From Arthrobacter sp. MYb23 (GTDB taxonomy: Bacteria; Actinomycetota; Actinomycetes; Actinomycetales; Micrococcaceae), in the NCBI RefSeq assembly GCF_002979775.1, contig NZ_PCPR01000004.1, positions 62,001-126,000 on the forward strand: a stretch of DNA of 64,000 bases, written 5' to 3'. The notes under the pieces are model-generated. The model saw only the letters and a list, made by a program, of their open reading frames with translations, made no database searches and had not been told where the DNA came from. Below are positions 31,718-40,668 of the stretch, in pieces. A program made the position numbers and the translations under genes. The stretch's first letter is position 1. Every line of letters starts with the position of its first letter.

Positions 31718-32539
31718 TTACGAGAGCAGCCGTTGCACCAGCTCGCGGCATTTCTTGTAAGCCACGGCCTTGGGGTCGATGAGGTCGAAATGATCGCCGG
31801 GGACGCGCAGCAACTGGGCGGCACTTCCGGCCGCCGTTGCAGCCGCCACGTACGCCTCGGACTGGCTTGCAGGAACGTCCTCGTCATCCGTGGCATGAAC
31901 GGCATAAACGGGGACGTTGATGGGCAACGAACTCATGGGGTCCGCATATTTATGCCGTTTAGGGAATCTATGGGAATCGCCGCCCATGAGGTTACAGACG
32001 GCACCGTTGCTGAGGTTGAGTTTCTCCGCCGCAGCAAGGTTCAGGAGGCCCGACTGACTGACCACACCGGTCAGGTGCACGGCGTTGTCCTCCGATCCGC
32101 GCTGAAGTTGACGGTCGGCGTCGGGCGTTCCAATGGAGGATAGCTTCTGCCGCCCGGCAGCCCAGACGGCCAAGTGGCCTCCGGCCGAATGGCCCAGTGC
32201 CACTACTTTGCCGAGTTGGAGGTCATGGTCGCCGGCGATGTGGGACAGGTGGTCGATTCCGGCGAGGATGTCCTCGAAAGTATGGGGCCAACCACCACCA
32301 TTGCCGGCCCGCCGGTACTCGAGGTTCCACGCGGTGATTCCATGCGCTGCAAGGTCCCGGGCAAGGGGCTCCCCGAGCTCAGCGCCATACTGTGAGCGCC
32401 AGTAGCCGCCATGGATCACAACAGCGATTCCACCGGCCACGCTGGACGCGCCGCGATGGTTTCCGTTGGACGGTTCAGGTATGAAGAGTTCGCCCCATTG
32501 GCTGGGGTGTTCGCCGTAGCTGTACTTGTGCCGCAACAT
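31718..32539 (-). CDS. Alpha/beta hydrolase (esterase/kynurenine-formamidase-like)
   Basis: A 273-residue hydrolase with the oxyanion segment VVIHGGYWRSQYG, an early ITAWNLEYRR strand, the nucleophile Ser in LGHSAGGHLAVWAA, and a C-terminal Asp/His pair in HATDDEDVP and PGDHFDLIDP. The HGGYW motif is found in kynurenine formamidase and BD-FAE-like esterases. The start at 32539 has a strong AAAGGAGGG site, and a longer upstream frame is rejected. No tryptophan-catabolic gene is adjacent. Confidence 0.87.
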   Translation of the reverse strand: MLRHKYSYGEHPSQWGELFIPEPSNGNHRGASSVAGGIAVVIHGGYWRSQYGAELGEPLARDLAAHGITAWNLEYRRAGNGGGWPHTFEDILAGIDHLSHIAGDHDLQLGKVVALGHSAGGHLAVWAAGRQKLSSIGTPDADRQLQRGSEDNAVHLTGVVSQSGLLNLAAAEKLNLSNGAVCNLMGGDSHRFPKRHKYADPMSSLPINVPVYAVHATDDEDVPASQSEAYVAAATAAGSAAQLLRVPGDHFDLIDPKAVAYKKCRELVQRLLS

Positions 32540-32649
32540 TGCGCCCTCCTTTGTACTGAGCCTATCGTGACGTTTCACAAGTTTGGCTAGAGGCACCCCG
32601 ACGGCGGGTGGCTCGGTTCAGTGTCGGACCCGCCCCGTAAGCTGGGGGC

Positions 32650-33756
32650 ATGGCAAGCAATTGGGACAGCCTGGACCAGGCTCAGCGCGACGCTGTGGAT
32701 GCGAACGTGGCGCTCTATGAGCGTGTTCGCCCTGCATTGAAGCGGGTCACACGGGATGTTCTGCTCACTTTGCGGGACATGTTGAACGACGCCGAGGTCA
32801 CTCCCCTGTTTGTCACGGGACGGACCAAAACCGTGGAGTCTTTCCGCGAAAAGATTTCCCGCACGGATGATCCCTTGGAGCCGGGCGGTCCGCGGGTGCT
32901 GAAGTTCCCGGACCCGTTCCGCACGTTGAATGACATGGTGGGCATCCGCGTCATCACCAAACTGCCGGCGGAAAACGCGGCGGTGGCCAACATCATCAAG
33001 CGGCAGCGCCAACTCTTTGATTGCCGCGGGGACCGCGAGAAGGACATCGGCTCCATCGAGTCCGGAACCTACGGATATTCCAGCCGCCACCTGATTCTGC
33101 GGACCATCCAGAACGAGGCCGTGAAGGAATACCAACACGTCTTCAACCCGGACATGCCCGCCAATGGCAGCTACTTCTTCGAATGCCAGATCCGTACCGT
33201 GTTTGCGCACGCCTGGAGCGAGATCGAGCACGACATCCGTTTCAAGGCCGAAGACCCGCGCGCTTGGACACCGCATTTTGACCGCCAGTTCACAGCCACC
33301 GCGGCCATGTTGGAAACCGTGGAAAGTGCCTTCGCCGATCTTCACGAACGGTACGAGGAAGTCCGCGGCTACTGGGATCTCGAAGGCGATGGCGGTCTGC
33401 CCCTGACGCCCAACCGGGTCCGCGACGTCTGGCGTACGCTTCTGCCACACGTTGACCGTAAAGTTGATGATGACTGGGGATGGGCTGCCGAACTGCTCGC
33501 CGCCCACGGACTCACCAAGACCGTGGAGCTTGCAGGACTGCTCAGCGCCAACCGGATCACCGAGGTCCGAAAAGCCCTGGACCACCGCTACTCCCCCGGC
33601 CCGGACCGCCTCCTGGATGACCTCCTGCTGTGGCAATACGGGACCGAACACCTTGATCTCACCGCTGAGGCGCCCGACGTCGTCCCGCACCCGCGGCGCG
33701 ACAGCCTCCTGCGGCGTCTTAAGCAGATTGAGCGCTACCGCCAGACTGCTTTGTAA
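32650..33756 (+). CDS. RelA/SpoT-domain (p)ppGpp synthetase-like protein
   Basis: A 368-residue cytoplasmic protein with a RelA/SpoT synthetase-like domain in the first 220 residues: TGRTKTVESFREKIS (ATP/pyrophosphate region), DMVGIRVITKLP, GYSSRHLIL, and ECQIRTVFAHAWSEIEHDIRF. About 140 further residues follow, not resembling the TGS/ACT regulatory domains of full-length Rel. No HD hydrolase domain is present. It could be a small-alarmone-synthetase relative or a toxin-like SAS. No antitoxin gene is visible beside it. Confidence 0.8.
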   Translation: MASNWDSLDQAQRDAVDANVALYERVRPALKRVTRDVLLTLRDMLNDAEVTPLFVTGRTKTVESFREKISRTDDPLEPGGPRVLKFPDPFRTLNDMVGIRVITKLPAENAAVANIIKRQRQLFDCRGDREKDIGSIESGTYGYSSRHLILRTIQNEAVKEYQHVFNPDMPANGSYFFECQIRTVFAHAWSEIEHDIRFKAEDPRAWTPHFDRQFTATAAMLETVESAFADLHERYEEVRGYWDLEGDGGLPLTPNRVRDVWRTLLPHVDRKVDDDWGWAAELLAAHGLTKTVELAGLLSANRITEVRKALDHRYSPGPDRLLDDLLLWQYGTEHLDLTAEAPDVVPHPRRDSLLRRLKQIERYRQTAL

Positions 33757-33776
33757 AGCCCGCACTGTAAGGACCC

Positions 33777-35273
33777 ATGGCACCCGAGCAACTCATGTCA
33801 CTGCGGGCGACCTTCCGCTCGCCCCGCCGCCTGCTGACGGAATCCCTTGCGGGGCTTGTGGTGGCCTTGGCGCTGATCCCCGAGGCCATCGCATTCTCAG
33901 TGATTGCCGGAGTGGATCCCCGGATCGGACTGTTCGCTTCCTTCACCATGGGCGTGGTCACTGCAATAGTGGGCGGGCGTCCCGCCATGATCTCCGCGGC
34001 CACCGGTGCTGTTGCTTTGGTCATCGCACCGGTGATGAAGGAACACGGGCTCGACTACCTCATTGCCACCATCATCCTCGCGGGCGTCTTCCAGATCATC
34101 CTGGCCGTTCTGGGCGTCACCAAGCTGATGCGTTTCATCCCGCGGTCCGTGATGATCGGCTTCGTGAATGCCTTGGCAATCCTGGTGTTCATGTCCCAGA
34201 TGCCGGAGCTCTTCAACGTGCCATGGATGGTCTACCCCATTGTGGTTGTGGGCTTGGTGATCGTGTTCGGGCTGCCCCGCTTGACCTCGGCCATACCCGC
34301 GCCACTGGTGGCCATTGTCTTCATCACCTTGGTGACAGTGGTGGGCGGCATCGACGTTCCGACTGTCAGCGATAAGGGCGAACTCCCGGACAGCCTCCCC
34401 GGTTTCTTCCTGCCCAACGTTCCGTTGAATCTGGAGACGTTCCAGATCATTGCACCCTTCGCGTTGTCCATGGCGCTGGTGGGCCTGCTGGAATCCCTGA
34501 TGACCGCCAAGCTGGTGGATGACATCACTGACACCCGTTCCAATAAGACCCGCGTCTCCTGGGGCCAGGGTGCCGCGAACATCGTCACTGGTTTCCTTGG
34601 TGGCCTGGGTGGTTGCGCGGTGATTGGCCAGACCATGATCAACGTCAAGGGCTCAGGGGCTCGAAGCCGGCTTTCCACGTTCCTGGCCGGCGTTTTCCTG
34701 CTGGTACTGGTGGTGGTCCTGGGCGATGTTGTGGGGATGATCCCCATGGCGGCGTTGGTGGCCGTGATGATCTTCGTTTCACTGATCACCTTCGACTGGC
34801 ACTCCGTCCGGATCTCCACCCTCAAACGGCTACCAAAATCTGAAACCGTCGTCATGATCATTACCGTTGCCGCTGTGGTGGTGACGCATAACCTTGCGGT
34901 GGGTGTCGGCGTCGGCGTCTTGACCGCCATGGTGCTCTTTGCTCGGCGGGTGGCCCATTTCGCGACCGTTGAGCGGACGGAACTCGAACTCAACGGTGAA
35001 GTTGTTGCCACGTACACCGTGGACGGCGAATTGTTCTTCGCTTCCTCCAATGATCTGTACACGCAGTTCGACTACGCGAAAGATTCCTCAGACGGCATAG
35101 ATCGGGTGATTATCGATCTGCACGGCTCGCACATCTGGGATGCTTCCACAGTTGCTGTGCTGGACTCGGTGACGGAGAAGTACCGGAATCACGGGCGCGA
35201 AGTCGAGTTCATCGGGCTCAATGAGGCCAGTGTTCGAATGCGCGAGCGGCTGGCCGGGAAGCTCAACTCCTAG
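33777..35273 (+). CDS. SulP-family anion transporter with STAS domain
   Basis: A 498-residue inner-membrane carrier. The N-terminal 10-14 membrane helices begin with the SulP signature ALIPEAIAFSVIAGVDPRIGLFAS, followed by FVNALAILVF. The C-terminal cytoplasmic STAS domain (about 400-498) includes VIIDLHGSHIWDASTVAVLDSV. Members transport sulfate, bicarbonate or dicarboxylates; the anion is not evident here. GTAAGGACCC precedes the ATG. A 66-bp repeat follows 14 bases after the stop. Confidence 0.93.
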   Translation: MAPEQLMSLRATFRSPRRLLTESLAGLVVALALIPEAIAFSVIAGVDPRIGLFASFTMGVVTAIVGGRPAMISAATGAVALVIAPVMKEHGLDYLIATIILAGVFQIILAVLGVTKLMRFIPRSVMIGFVNALAILVFMSQMPELFNVPWMVYPIVVVGLVIVFGLPRLTSAIPAPLVAIVFITLVTVVGGIDVPTVSDKGELPDSLPGFFLPNVPLNLETFQIIAPFALSMALVGLLESLMTAKLVDDITDTRSNKTRVSWGQGAANIVTGFLGGLGGCAVIGQTMINVKGSGARSRLSTFLAGVFLLVLVVVLGDVVGMIPMAALVAVMIFVSLITFDWHSVRISTLKRLPKSETVVMIITVAAVVVTHNLAVGVGVGVLTAMVLFARRVAHFATVERTELELNGEVVATYTVDGELFFASSNDLYTQFDYAKDSSDGIDRVIIDLHGSHIWDASTVAVLDSVTEKYRNHGREVEFIGLNEASVRMRERLAGKLNS

Positions 35274-35287
35274 CCCCCTCCTCCTCC

Positions 35288-35353
35288 CCCAACTAGGTAG
35301 CAGTTCAGGTCGTTCTGAGCCCTCAAAACGACGTGAGCTGCTACCCAGTTGGG
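35288..35353. repeat. 66-bp palindromic intergenic repeat, copy A
   Basis: An imperfect palindrome that starts CCCAACTAGGTAGCAG and ends CTACCCAGTTGGG, with a GTCGTT ... AACGAC inner pair. The same 66-base unit occurs at 55651-55716 and 63813-63878. Copy A is the most diverged in its second half. It lies 14 bases after the SulP stop. The structure resembles REP/BIME-type elements or a mobile palindromic unit rather than a simple terminator. Confidence 0.8.
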
Positions 35354-35437
35354 TGAGAACAGCGGTTGTCTGACATATACACTCCCGCGAATGTAACGAA
35401 TTCGCTCCTCCTGGGCGCCGGATGTGAGCATGGATGA

Positions 35438-36433
35438 ATGCTTGAGGCAACCAATTCCCCCTCGAAAACCGAAGAGCCCGCTGCCCCCGTCAATCCCGCG
35501 CTGGCCGCTGAAGCCAAGATCGCGCGTATTGCCGTCACAGTGTTCCCGCTTCTGGTGGTGGTTGCCGGTGTTCTGGGCTTCCTGATTCCCGATCTTTTCA
35601 AGCCCATGGGAGTCGCTGTTCCTTACCTGCTGGGCGTCATCATGTTCTGCATGGGCCTCACGCTGACCCCGCCTGACTTCGCCTCTGTGGCCCGCCGTCC
35701 ATGGGCTGTGGCGTTGGGAATCGTGGCGCACTACGTGATCATGCCCGGCGCAGGCTGGCTCATTGCGGTCCTCCTGCAGCTTCCACCGGAACTGGCGGTC
35801 GGCCTGATCCTCGTTGGCTGCGCTCCTTCCGGGACCGCCTCCAACGTCATGGCGTTCCTGGCCAAGGGTGACGTTGCCCTTTCTGTGGCCGTGGCCTCGG
35901 TTTCCACGCTGATCGCACCTCTTGTGACCCCCGCACTGACGCTCTTCCTCGCCGGATCCTTCCTGCACATCGATGCCGGTGCCATGGTGCTGGACATCGT
36001 GAAGACTGTGTTGCTGCCGGTGATTGCAGGCCTCCTGGCGAGGCTCTTCCTCTCGAAGCTCGTCGCGAAGGTGCTTCCGGCACTTCCCTGGGCCTCCGCC
36101 GTCGTGATTTCCCTGATTGTCGCGATCGTCGTGGCAGGAAGCGCCAGCAAGATCGTCGCCGCGGGGGGCATCGTGTTCCTGGCCGTAGTCCTCCACAACG
36201 GCTTCGGTTTGGGCCTTGGATACCTTGCCGGCAAGCTCGGCCGTCTGGATGACAAAGCACGCCGCGCCCTGGCATTCGAGGTGGGCATGCAGAACTCAGG
36301 ACTTGCAGCGACCCTTGCCACGGCACACTTCAGTCCCTTGGCGGCGCTGCCCTCGGCCGTTTTCTCGCTGTGGCACAACATCTCGGGTGCGATCGTGGCT
36401 GCCTGGCTGGCGCGCCGTCCGTTGAAGGACTAG
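35438..36433 (+). CDS. Bile acid:sodium symporter (BASS)-family protein
   Basis: A 331-residue membrane protein with about nine or ten helices. Its motifs fit the SBF/BASS family: MGLTLTPPDFASVARRPWAV, VGCAPSGTASNVMAFLAKGDVALSVAV, and FEVGMQNSGLAATLA, the last two holding the sodium-binding residues of the family. Bacterial members carry sodium-coupled organic anions such as keto acids or pantoate; the solute is unknown. The stop codon TAG shares the tetranucleotide CTAG with the stop of the convergent LacI gene. Confidence 0.9.
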   Translation: MLEATNSPSKTEEPAAPVNPALAAEAKIARIAVTVFPLLVVVAGVLGFLIPDLFKPMGVAVPYLLGVIMFCMGLTLTPPDFASVARRPWAVALGIVAHYVIMPGAGWLIAVLLQLPPELAVGLILVGCAPSGTASNVMAFLAKGDVALSVAVASVSTLIAPLVTPALTLFLAGSFLHIDAGAMVLDIVKTVLLPVIAGLLARLFLSKLVAKVLPALPWASAVVISLIVAIVVAGSASKIVAAGGIVFLAVVLHNGFGLGLGYLAGKLGRLDDKARRALAFEVGMQNSGLAATLATAHFSPLAALPSAVFSLWHNISGAIVAAWLARRPLKD

Positions 36434-37437
36434 CCACTCAGAGTTGTGCCGCGCCTGTGCAACTTCCACGGCGACGCCACCCGGATGCCCGAAGCTGGGG
36501 TGGTTCCAGCGAGTCGATCCAGCAACATGCGGACAACCTGCTCGAAGATCGGGTCCGGACCAACGGTAGTCAGGGCGGGATCGTAGTCCTGCCCCTCAGT
36601 GGAATTCCCGACGCCCACAATCTGGACATCCTCGGGCACGCGAAGCCCAAGGCGGTAGGCGGCACGGATCGTCTGCAGCGCCTCCATGTCGTCGGTGCAT
36701 AGGATGGCCGTGGGCCTGTCCCCCAGCTGGAGCAGTTCAAGAGCGGACTGATACGCAGCGGCCGGGCGGTGATGCGACGTCCTGACCAGGGCCTCGTCCA
36801 AGGGAATCCCCGCCTTCTCCAGCCCAGCTGCGTAGGCCGCAAAGCGGCTTTTCGGCCGGCCGGTGGGGTCAGCTCTCCTGATGCAGCCGATTCTGCGGTG
36901 CGACGCCGTGAGGAAATCCATGCCCTCGGCAAGCCCGGAGTCGGCCTCAGGAGCAAGGACGTCGAATCCAGCAGGCTTCATGGTCCCTGAGATCACTACT
37001 TGGGCAACGCCTCGCCGGGCCAGCTCGGTGACTGTCTGGTCCTCGGACGTTGCTTCCGGGAAGTATCCGATGATGACGCCATCGGCGCCGCCGGACATCA
37101 TGAACTTCCGCCAGTCGTCGCCCAACAGAATCACGGGCTGGTAGCCGTGCTGGGGCAGGATGCTCGCTGCGGCGGTGGCGAGGGCACGGTCCCAGGGCCA
37201 TTCGAGGTTTCCGATGGCCACAGCCACTACGTCCGTCTTGCCCCGACGCATCCCTCGCGCGGCTTGATTCGGCACATAGCCTAGTTCTTTGACCGCTGCC
37301 AAAACGCGGTCCTGCGTGGGCTGGCTGATCCGGGTGGTGCCGCCATGGCGACCGGAGAGCACATAGGACACAGTGGTCAGCGAGACGTCCGCTGCCTTCG
37401 CCACATCCCGAATGGTGGGCTTGGATCCCTTGCTCAC
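36430..37437 (-). CDS. LacI-family transcriptional regulator
   Basis: A 335-residue repressor with an N-terminal LacI helix-turn-helix (TIRDVAKAADVSLTTVSYVLSG), a hinge helix (PNQAARGMRRG) and a periplasmic-binding-protein-like effector domain. It starts with GTG, with AGGAG nine bases upstream. It is divergent from the alditol oxidase gene, whose promoter contains a matching palindrome, so it most probably controls polyol use and itself. Confidence 0.9.
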   Translation of the reverse strand: MSKGSKPTIRDVAKAADVSLTTVSYVLSGRHGGTTRISQPTQDRVLAAVKELGYVPNQAARGMRRGKTDVVAVAIGNLEWPWDRALATAAASILPQHGYQPVILLGDDWRKFMMSGGADGVIIGYFPEATSEDQTVTELARRGVAQVVISGTMKPAGFDVLAPEADSGLAEGMDFLTASHRRIGCIRRADPTGRPKSRFAAYAAGLEKAGIPLDEALVRTSHHRPAAAYQSALELLQLGDRPTAILCTDDMEALQTIRAAYRLGLRVPEDVQIVGVGNSTEGQDYDPALTTVGPDPIFEQVVRMLLDRLAGTTPASGIRVASPWKLHRRGTTLSG

Positions 37438-37511
37438 GTCGCAACTCCTGGTAGACAGCGGATTTCTTGAACTCTATCCGCTGCCGGATGGACTGCCGGG
37501 CTGGACTCCTC

Positions 37512-37545
37512 TTGACGCAATTAGTTGTGAACGTTAACAATTGCG
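37512..37545 (+). promoter_or_regulatory. Promoter with overlapping LacI operator, alditol oxidase gene
   Basis: A -35-like TTGACG (37512-37517) is separated by 17 bases from a -10-like TAACAA (37535-37540). Overlapping the -10 is the LacI-type palindrome TTGTGAACGTTAACAA (37525-37540), with a central CG. An outer pair CGCAATT/AATTGCG (37516-37522, 37539-37545) surrounds it. Binding of the adjacent LacI protein would block the promoter. Confidence 0.65.
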
Positions 37546-37577
37546 GGAGTCTACAAATACAAGCGGGAGATCATTCG

Positions 37578-38825
37578 ATGAAGAACTGGGCAGGAAATCT
37601 TGAGTACTCGTCAGCGGACGTCCAGCGGCCCACCACCGTGGATCAGCTGCGCGAACTCGTAACTCATGCGACCCGGATCAAGGCCCTGGGTTCCCGGCAC
37701 TCCTTCAACACCGTTGCAGACACCGACGGAACTCACATCCTCCTTGATGCCCTCCCCCAGGAGGTGGTGTTGGACAACGCGAAAAGCACGGTCAAGGTTA
37801 GTGGTGGCATCAGCTACGGGGCTCTGGGCCGCGCACTTGAGGACCAGGGCTTCGCGATCCACAACCTCGCCTCCCTCCCGCACATCTCCGTTGCGGGCGC
37901 TATCCAAACCGGCACGCACGGCAGTGGAGTCAACAACCCCTCGCTGGCTGCCGCCGTCGTCAGCGTTGACCTGGTGCGGGCCTCCGGCGAGCTGGTGACC
38001 CTTACAGCGGACGACGACGAATTCCTCGCCAGCGTTGTGGGTATGGGCGCACTTGGCATCGTCACAGGGCTGGAACTCGCGGTCCGGCCGAGCTACGAGG
38101 TGCGGCAGCGCGTGCTCACCAACCTGTCGTGGGAGCATGCTTTGGCGAACTTCCAGGCCATCGCGTCCAGTGCCTACAGCGTCAGCTTCTTCACCAACTA
38201 CACCGGCGATACCATTCCCCAGGTCTGGCTCAAAGCACTGGACACCGAGGCCCCCTTGCCGGACCTGTTCGGAGCAACCCCTGCGACGGCAGCCATGCAT
38301 CCCCTGCCGGACATGTCTGCGGAGAACTGCACCGAGCAGCTGGACGTCGCAGGGAAGTGGCTGGACCGCTTGCCGCACTTCCGTCACGAGTTCACGCCGA
38401 GCAACGGCGAGGAACTGCAAAGCGAATTCCTCCTGCCACTGGACCAGGCTCCGGCCGCACTTCAGGCTGTGCGGGATCTCGCCCACAAACTTGCGCCGCT
38501 CCTGTTCGTCTCGGAAATCCGCACTGTGGCAGCAGATGAGTTTTGGCTCAGCCCGTTCTATCAGCAGCAAAGCGTGGCACTCCACTTCACCTGGAAGCCG
38601 ATGCAGCCCGAGGTGGAAGCAGTGCTGCCCGAGCTCGAGGAGGCCTTGCGTCAGTTCGGTGCGCGTCCACATTGGGGCAAGCTCTTCACGCCTGGACAGT
38701 ACGACTTCGCTGCGCTCTACCCGCGGTTCGAGGACTTCCGGTCTTTGGTTCAGGCCAACGATCCTTCGGGTAAATTCCGGAATGAGCTGCTGGACAGCGT
38801 TATGGGCGTTGCCGTTACGTCCTAG
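37578..38825 (+). CDS. FAD-linked alditol (xylitol/sorbitol) oxidase
   Basis: A flavoenzyme of the VAO/BBE family that oxidises the terminal hydroxyl of polyols such as xylitol or sorbitol with oxygen, giving an aldose and hydrogen peroxide. 415 residues starting MKNWAGNLEYSS, with the FAD-binding part KALGSRHSFN, SVAGAIQTGTHGSG (a His in this region carries covalent FAD in the family) and GMGALGIVTGLEL. GCGGGAGA precedes the ATG. The divergent LacI gene and the operator fit control by a polyol or sugar. Confidence 0.88.
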   Translation: MKNWAGNLEYSSADVQRPTTVDQLRELVTHATRIKALGSRHSFNTVADTDGTHILLDALPQEVVLDNAKSTVKVSGGISYGALGRALEDQGFAIHNLASLPHISVAGAIQTGTHGSGVNNPSLAAAVVSVDLVRASGELVTLTADDDEFLASVVGMGALGIVTGLELAVRPSYEVRQRVLTNLSWEHALANFQAIASSAYSVSFFTNYTGDTIPQVWLKALDTEAPLPDLFGATPATAAMHPLPDMSAENCTEQLDVAGKWLDRLPHFRHEFTPSNGEELQSEFLLPLDQAPAALQAVRDLAHKLAPLLFVSEIRTVAADEFWLSPFYQQQSVALHFTWKPMQPEVEAVLPELEEALRQFGARPHWGKLFTPGQYDFAALYPRFEDFRSLVQANDPSGKFRNELLDSVMGVAVTS

Positions 38826-38835
38826 CCCTCAATCA

Positions 38836-38891
38836 CGTTGCCAACCCGCTGTTCCGTCGCTGGGCAGCAACGGAAGAGAGGGTTGGCAACG
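38836..38891. terminator. Nested inverted repeat between convergent genes
   Basis: Outer arms CGTTGCCAACCC (38836-38847) and GGGTTGGCAACG (38880-38891) are perfect over 12 bases. An inner hairpin TTCCGTCGCT/AGCAACGGAA (38852-38861, 38866-38875) has one mismatch. It lies between the stops of the alditol oxidase and the biotin carboxylase, where a bidirectional terminator is expected. There is no U tract. Confidence 0.5.
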
Positions 38892-38903
38892 GATGAGCGG
38901 GTT

Positions 38904-40661
38904 TTACGAGATGTGAGCCAGGACTGCCCCAGCCGTGACCACGCCACCGGGTGCCGAGAGGACTTCGGAGAGCGTACCTGAGCGGTGCGCGGACACCTGC
39001 GTTTCCATCTTCATGGCTTCCAGGACCACCAAAGGGTCACCGGCAGCTACGTCAGCGCCAGGTTCAACGAGCCACTTCACAACAGTGCCGGCCATGCTGG
39101 AGACGAGGGCTGACTCGGCTGGTGAGTCACCCGTACCTGAGCCCGGCAGCCCGGTCACGTCGGAGGCGGCCGGCAATCCCTGGCCGGAACGAGCCCAGCC
39201 ATCCAAAAGGTCAGCCGGAAGGCCCACAGCCAGCCGTTTGCCGTCCACATCGATGGTGATGGTCCGCCGCTCCCCTTCCGGGGCCACCACGGTGTAGCCA
39301 GGATCCACGGGGATCTGGTCTGCGAAGTCGGTTTCGATCCACCGGGTGTGGATGCGAAGGCCGGCTACGGAGGTGAAGTCCTCAGATTCCAAAACGGCGC
39401 GGTGGAATGGTAGAACGGTGGCCAGGCCCGTGATGTTGATTTCGGCCAGGGCACGCCGGGCACGGCGCAGGGCCTGCTGCCTGTCAGCCCCGGTGACGAT
39501 CAGTTTGGCCAACAGGGAGTCGAATTGCGGCGCCACGAACGAGCCGGACCGGACTCCGGTGTCTAAGCGGATGCCAGGACCAGTGGGCGCCTCAAAGGAA
39601 GCCACTGTGCCTGGGGACGGCAAGAACCCGCGGCCCACATCCTCAGCGTTGATACGGAACTCGAACGAGTGTCCCCGCGCTACGGGATCCTCCGTGATGC
39701 TCAACGGCAGTCCGGCGGCAATCCGGAATTGCTCCTGCACGAGGTCAATCCCGGCAGTTTCCTCGGTGATGGGATGCTCAACCTGGAGGCGTGTGTTGAC
39801 CTCGAGGAAGGCCACTGCGCCATCGGCTGAGACCAGGAACTCCACCGTCCCGGCCCCGTAGTAACCGGCTTCGCGAATAATGGCTTTGGAGCCCTCATAG
39901 ATTTGCTGCCGCTGATCATCGCTCAAGAACGGAGCCGGAGCCTCTTCCACGAGTTTCTGGTGACGGCGTTGAAGCGAGCAATCGCGCGTGCCCACCACAA
40001 CCACGTTGCCGAGTTTGTCCGCGATGATCTGTGCTTCCACATGCCGCGGCCGGTCAAGGTACTGCTCCACGAAGCATTCGCCACGACCAAAGGCAGCTAC
40101 AGCTTCGCGGACCGCGGAATCGAACGCTTCCTCAACTTCGGCGAGTTCGCGGACCACCTTCAGTCCGCGTCCACCTCCGCCGAAGGCAGCCTTGATGGCA
40201 AGCGGAAGACCATGTTCCTCGGCAAAGGAACGCGCTTCCGCCGCAGAGGAGACGGGACCGTCGCTGCCGGCAACCAACGGAGCTCCCGCGCGGACGGCGA
40301 TTTCGCGGGCCGTGATCTTGTTGCCCAACTGACGAATCGACTCCGGTGACGGACCGATCCACTCAAGACCGGCGTCGAGCACTGCTTGTGCAAACTCGGC
40401 GTTCTCGGACAGGAAACCGTACCCGGGGTGGACGGCGTCCGCGCCGGACTTCTCCGCAACGGCGAGCAGCTTTCCAATGTTCAAGTACGTGTCAGCCGGC
40501 GAATTTCCGCCCAGGCTGAAGGCTTCGTCGGCAGCGCCAACGTGCATGGCATCGGCATCGATGTCTGCGTAGACAGCCACGGACAGGATGCCGGCGTCGT
40601 CACATGCTCGGGCGACGCGGACGGCGATTTCGCCACGGTTCGCGATCAGGACCTTGCGCAT
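38904..40661 (-). CDS. Biotin carboxylase fused to biotin carboxyl carrier domain
   Basis: 585 residues. The N-terminal 450 are a biotin carboxylase (start [23 protein letters not shown]-grasp [44 protein letters not shown]). The C-terminus is a biotinyl domain with EAMKMET and Lys551 as the biotin site. This is the acyl-CoA carboxylase alpha-subunit layout, but no carboxyltransferase beta subunit is nearby. It is instead the last gene of the pxp operon, 7 bases after pxpBC, so it may charge a biotin-dependent step in that pathway. Confidence 0.9.
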   Translation of the reverse strand: MRKVLIANRGEIAVRVARACDDAGILSVAVYADIDADAMHVGAADEAFSLGGNSPADTYLNIGKLLAVAEKSGADAVHPGYGFLSENAEFAQAVLDAGLEWIGPSPESIRQLGNKITAREIAVRAGAPLVAGSDGPVSSAAEARSFAEEHGLPLAIKAAFGGGGRGLKVVRELAEVEEAFDSAVREAVAAFGRGECFVEQYLDRPRHVEAQIIADKLGNVVVVGTRDCSLQRRHQKLVEEAPAPFLSDDQRQQIYEGSKAIIREAGYYGAGTVEFLVSADGAVAFLEVNTRLQVEHPITEETAGIDLVQEQFRIAAGLPLSITEDPVARGHSFEFRINAEDVGRGFLPSPGTVASFEAPTGPGIRLDTGVRSGSFVAPQFDSLLAKLIVTGADRQQALRRARRALAEINITGLATVLPFHRAVLESEDFTSVAGLRIHTRWIETDFADQIPVDPGYTVVAPEGERRTITIDVDGKRLAVGLPADLLDGWARSGQGLPAASDVTGLPGSGTGDSPAESALVSSMAGTVVKWLVEPGADVAAGDPLVVLEAMKMETQVSAHRSGTLSEVLSAPGGVVTAGAVLAHIS

Positions 40662-40668
40662 CAAATAC

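Noticed and set aside
38904..40661. Acetyl/propionyl-CoA carboxylase operon
   Set aside because: The alpha-type protein has no beta carboxyltransferase or epsilon subunit nearby; its position ties it to the pxp genes instead.
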